Assembly: GCA_040414495.1 (NCBI GenBank)
Contig: JBEDUI010000279.1
Coordinates: 1 to 6,614, forward strand
Source of the DNA: DATAVB01 sp040414495
Lineage (GTDB): Bacteria > Actinomycetota > Actinomycetes > Mycobacteriales > QHCD01
DNA length: 6,614 nucleotides
Direction of reading: 5' to 3'
In this document: positions 5,301 through 6,614 of the stretch, piece after piece
Position numbering within the stretch: the stretch's first letter is position 1
How the letters are laid out: each line of letters starts with the position of its first letter
The notes under the pieces: generated by a model
Database searches by the model: none
Told to the model about the DNA's origin: nothing
What the model saw: only the letters and a program-made list of their open reading frames with translations
Made by a program: the position numbers and the translations under genes

Positions 5301-6146
5301 GCGATTCTGGCGCTGTCGGGCACTACCAACGGCGAGGTCGCACTGGCCGGCTGGCGGGATCTGGAGGAACGTACCGGCCTCGGGTTGGCCGATCTGGCGC
5401 AGGAGCGGGCCGGCGAGCGGATCAGCTTCGCCGATACCCAGGTGCAACCGCGGTCGGTCATCACCTCGCCGGAATGGTCCGGCAGCGAAACCGGCGGCCG
5501 GCGGTATTCGCCGTTCGTGGTCAACGTGGAACGCAAGAAACCGTGGCATACCCTCACCGGCCGGATGCATTTCTTCCTCGACCACGACTGGATCACCGAA
5601 TACGGCGAGGGACTGCCGACGTACCGGCCGCCGCTGGATTACGTACGGCATTTCGGCGAACAGGGATTACGCGAGGCGGGCCGGCCGGAAATCACGGTCC
5701 GCTATCTCACCCCGCATTCGAAATGGTCGATCCACTCCGAATACCAGGACAATTTACATATGCTGCGGCTTTTCCGCGGTGGTCCGGTGATCTGGATGAG
5801 CCCGGCCGACGCCGGCAAGATCGGAGTCCGGGACAACGACTGGATCGAGGCGTTCAACCGCAACGGCGTGGTCGCCTGCCGGGCGGTTGTGACGCACCGA
5901 ATGCCCGAGGGCACGGTCTTCATGTATCACGCCAAGGACCGGCACCTGATGACGCCGAAATCCGAGGTGTCCGGTTGGCACGGTGGCGGTGACAATTCGC
6001 TCACCCGCCTGGTGGTCAAGCCGACGCACATGATCGGTGGTTACGGGCAGCTGTCGTACGGCTTCAACTATTACGGCCCCACCGGAAATCAACGTGATGA
6101 GATCACGGTGATCAGGCGCCGTGCGCAGAAGGTGGAATACCGATGA
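2394..6146 (+). CDS. narG: Respiratory nitrate reductase alpha (molybdenum catalytic) subunit NarG
   Basis: NarG is the catalytic subunit of membrane-bound NarGHI. It reduces nitrate to nitrite at a molybdenum-bis-MGD centre on the cytoplasmic side, with electrons from quinol via NarI and NarH. The protein has 1250 residues (E. coli 1247). The N-terminal FS0 [4Fe-4S] ligands are H83, C87, C91 and C126, in the conserved STHGVNCTGSCSWK and EPRGCPRGAS blocks; the ligand spacing equals that of E. coli H49/C53/C57/C92. D252 in SFYDWYADMP falls in the block that supplies the Mo-coordinating Asp (E. coli D222). The molybdopterin oxidoreductase core runs to about residue 860. The C-terminal dinucleotide-binding domain includes KKPWHTLTGR (W1051) and ends with MIGGYGQLSYGFNYYG (from M1213). 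No twin-arginine signal is seen, so the active site should face the cytoplasm. Unusual points are a triplicate NDRLAP repeat at residues 10-27 and at least five TTA codons (residues 28, 856, 867, 1092, 1121). The stop overlaps the narH start by ATGA. Confidence 0.98.
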   Translation: MTQAKESDANDRLAPNDRLAPNDRLAPLLPGGEPVETLLRQAQFFTAGEPSGDYREVHRRGGRAAEEFYRERWRHDKEVRSTHGVNCTGSCSWKIYVKDGIITWETQQTDYPSVGADSPEYEPRGCPRGASFSWYTYSPSRVRYPYVRGPLLELWQEARARIGDPVRAWNEIVSNPDKVARYKSARGMGGFVRATWSEVSELIAAAHVHTVKEYGPDRVVGFSPIPAMSQVSYSAGTRFLSMIGGTILSFYDWYADMPIASPQVFGDQTDVPESGDWWNSSYLMIWGTNLPITRTPDAHFMTEARYRGQKVVVVSPDYSDHTKFADDWLPCAPGTDAALAMAMGHVILTEFFRDRQVPYFTNYVKTYTDLPFLVTLRERDDAYVPDRFLTAADLGRDADNAAHQTVLLDAATGEPFLPGGTLASHFSAAGKGRWNLDLGGLDPMLSLYGDHESAVPVDLPRFDVGETEGGGIIRRGVPVRRLGGRLVTTVFDLLMAQYAVARDGLPGEWPADYADPEPYTPAWQQAITSVPAEAVTRVAREFARNAERSHGRSMIAMGAGTNHWFHSDQIYRTFFTLLMLCGCQGVNGGGWAHYVGQEKVRPLTGFQQMAFALDWQRPTRHMTGTSFFYLNSDQWRYESFNAEELASPLGRGLFRDRSFADTLAQATRMGWTPSHPAFDRNPLDLADEAARAGKSAPDYVVEELKAGRLHFAGEDPDNPRNFPRVMTVWRANLLGSSGKGMEYFMRHLLGAEAAVRADESPERIRPQEVRWRDPAPRGKVDLITTIDFRMTSTCTYSDVVLPAATWYEKHDISTTDMHPFVHSFNPAIAPPWETRTDFEAFATIAADFSRLAATHLGKRTDVIAAPLLHDSADELAQPGGVVRDWARDECEPIPGRTMPRLVSVERDYGAVAAKMAALGPLVEKLGTGVKGVSWKPTEAVERLGRTNGRIRGGIADGRPALTRDIHLAEAILALSGTTNGEVALAGWRDLEERTGLGLADLAQERAGERISFADTQVQPRSVITSPEWSGSETGGRRYSPFVVNVERKKPWHTLTGRMHFFLDHDWITEYGEGLPTYRPPLDYVRHFGEQGLREAGRPEITVRYLTPHSKWSIHSEYQDNLHMLRLFRGGPVIWMSPADAGKIGVRDNDWIEAFNRNGVVACRAVVTHRMPEGTVFMYHAKDRHLMTPKSEVSGWHGGGDNSLTRLVVKPTHMIGGYGQLSYGFNYYGPTGNQRDEITVIRRRAQKVEYR
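2421..2474 (+). repeat. Three tandem 18-bp repeats inside narG (NDRLAP x3)
   Basis: The units are 2421-2438, 2439-2456 and 2457-2474, each reading AACGACAGAYTGGCACCS. Copies differ at only two positions: T to C in copy 2, and the last base C to G in copy 3. As 18 is a multiple of three, gain or loss of a unit keeps the frame. The encoded Asn-Asp-Arg-Leu-Ala-Pro repeat fills residues 10-27 of NarG, before the conserved body begins near residue 33. Near-identity at the DNA level points to recent slippage duplication. Confidence 0.95.
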
Positions 6147-6614
6147 GGATCATGGCGAACGTCGCGATGGTGATGAACCTCGACAAGTGCATCGGCTGCC
6201 ATACCTGCTCGGTCACGTGCAAACAGGTGTGGACCAACCGGCCCGGCACCGAATACGTCTATTTCAACAATGTGGAGACCAAACCCGGGGTCGGCTACCC
6301 GAAACGGTATGAGGACCAGGAACAGTGGCATGGCGGCTGGACCCTCGACCGGAAAGGCCGGCTACAGCTGAAGGCCGGCGGCCGGCTCAAGAAACTGCTA
6401 GAAATCTTCTACAACCCCGACCTGCCCACGATCGACGATTACGGCGACCCGTGGACGTACGACTACCAGACCGTCCTGAATGCACCCCTGGGCACGCCGA
6501 ATCCCAGCTCGCACTCGATTTCGGCGTTGACCGGCAAGGACATGGACGTCAAGTGGGGCAGCAATTTCGAGGACGATCTGGCCGGCGCGCCCGAGCATGC
6601 GATCGCCGATCCCA
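6143..6614 (+). CDS. narH: Respiratory nitrate reductase beta (iron-sulfur) subunit NarH, 3'-truncated by the window edge
   Basis: NarH carries electrons from the NarI b hemes to NarG through several Fe-S clusters and sits on the cytoplasmic face of the membrane. The first 157 codons are present (E. coli NarH has 512 residues). The N-terminus MRIMANVAMVMNLDKCIGCH leads into the first ferredoxin motif, C16-x2-C19-x2-C22-x3-C26. The family-typical stretch FNNVETKPGVGYPKRYEDQE follows, and later a DDYGDPWTYDYQ block. The remaining cysteine clusters lie beyond the edge. The ATG overlaps the narG stop (ATGA, 6143-6146), and GGTGG at 6131-6135 gives a Shine-Dalgarno 7 nt upstream, so NarG and NarH synthesis are probably coupled. 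A second ATG at codon 4 (6152) is possible but has a weaker site. narJ and narI are expected downstream. Confidence 0.97.
   Translation, partial: MRIMANVAMVMNLDKCIGCHTCSVTCKQVWTNRPGTEYVYFNNVETKPGVGYPKRYEDQEQWHGGWTLDRKGRLQLKAGGRLKKLLEIFYNPDLPTIDDYGDPWTYDYQTVLNAPLGTPNPSSHSISALTGKDMDVKWGSNFEDDLAGAPEHAIADP

Noticed and set aside
1..6614. tRNA, rRNA, CRISPR arrays, insertion sequences, riboswitches
   Set aside because: Nothing in either strand matches these. The repeats present are the two dyads, the small hairpins, the paired leader sites and the narG tandem repeat.

Overview
The window is GC-rich (roughly two thirds G+C by eye, with G/C at most third codon positions) and densely coding. The NarG/NarH sequences, the ECF sigma factor coupled to an alkyltransferase and the codon use all suggest an Actinomycetota chromosome. 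narG contains at least five TTA leucine codons. That argues against a typical Streptomyces, where TTA is rare. I cannot name a genus. All genes read on the + strand.

Region 1 (1-1131) is a translationally coupled pair. The 3' part of an ECF-type sigma factor gene overlaps by ATGA with a suicide DNA alkyltransferase (Ogt/MGMT type). The alkyltransferase carries an Ada-type four-cysteine zinc domain at its C-terminus, the reverse of the order in E. coli Ada. Region 2 (1132-1364) is a spacer holding a GC-rich hairpin and a striking long inverted repeat with 21-nt arms and one mismatch. Region 3 (1365-2096) encodes a 2-oxoglutarate/Fe(II) oxygenase of the bacterial prolyl-hydroxylase-like (COG3826/PF09859-like) type. 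Region 4 (2097-2393) is a second spacer with a perfect 18-bp inverted repeat and a pair of operator-like sites. Region 5 (2394-6614) starts a respiratory nitrate reductase operon. It holds complete narG, with an unusual in-frame 18-bp triplicate repeat near its N-terminus, overlapping by ATGA with the first 157 codons of narH. narJ and narI would be expected past the right edge.

The genes form two modules. The sigma factor/alkyltransferase-Ada domain pair, probably with the oxygenase, looks like an alkylation-damage sensing and repair cassette. narGH builds the cytoplasmic catalytic part of membrane-bound nitrate reductase. The two may be linked: nitrate reductase is known in E. coli to promote nitrosation that produces endogenous DNA-alkylating agents, which O6-alkylguanine transferases repair. 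Placing such a repair cassette next to narGH could therefore be functional. This is an inference, and the adjacency may be chance.
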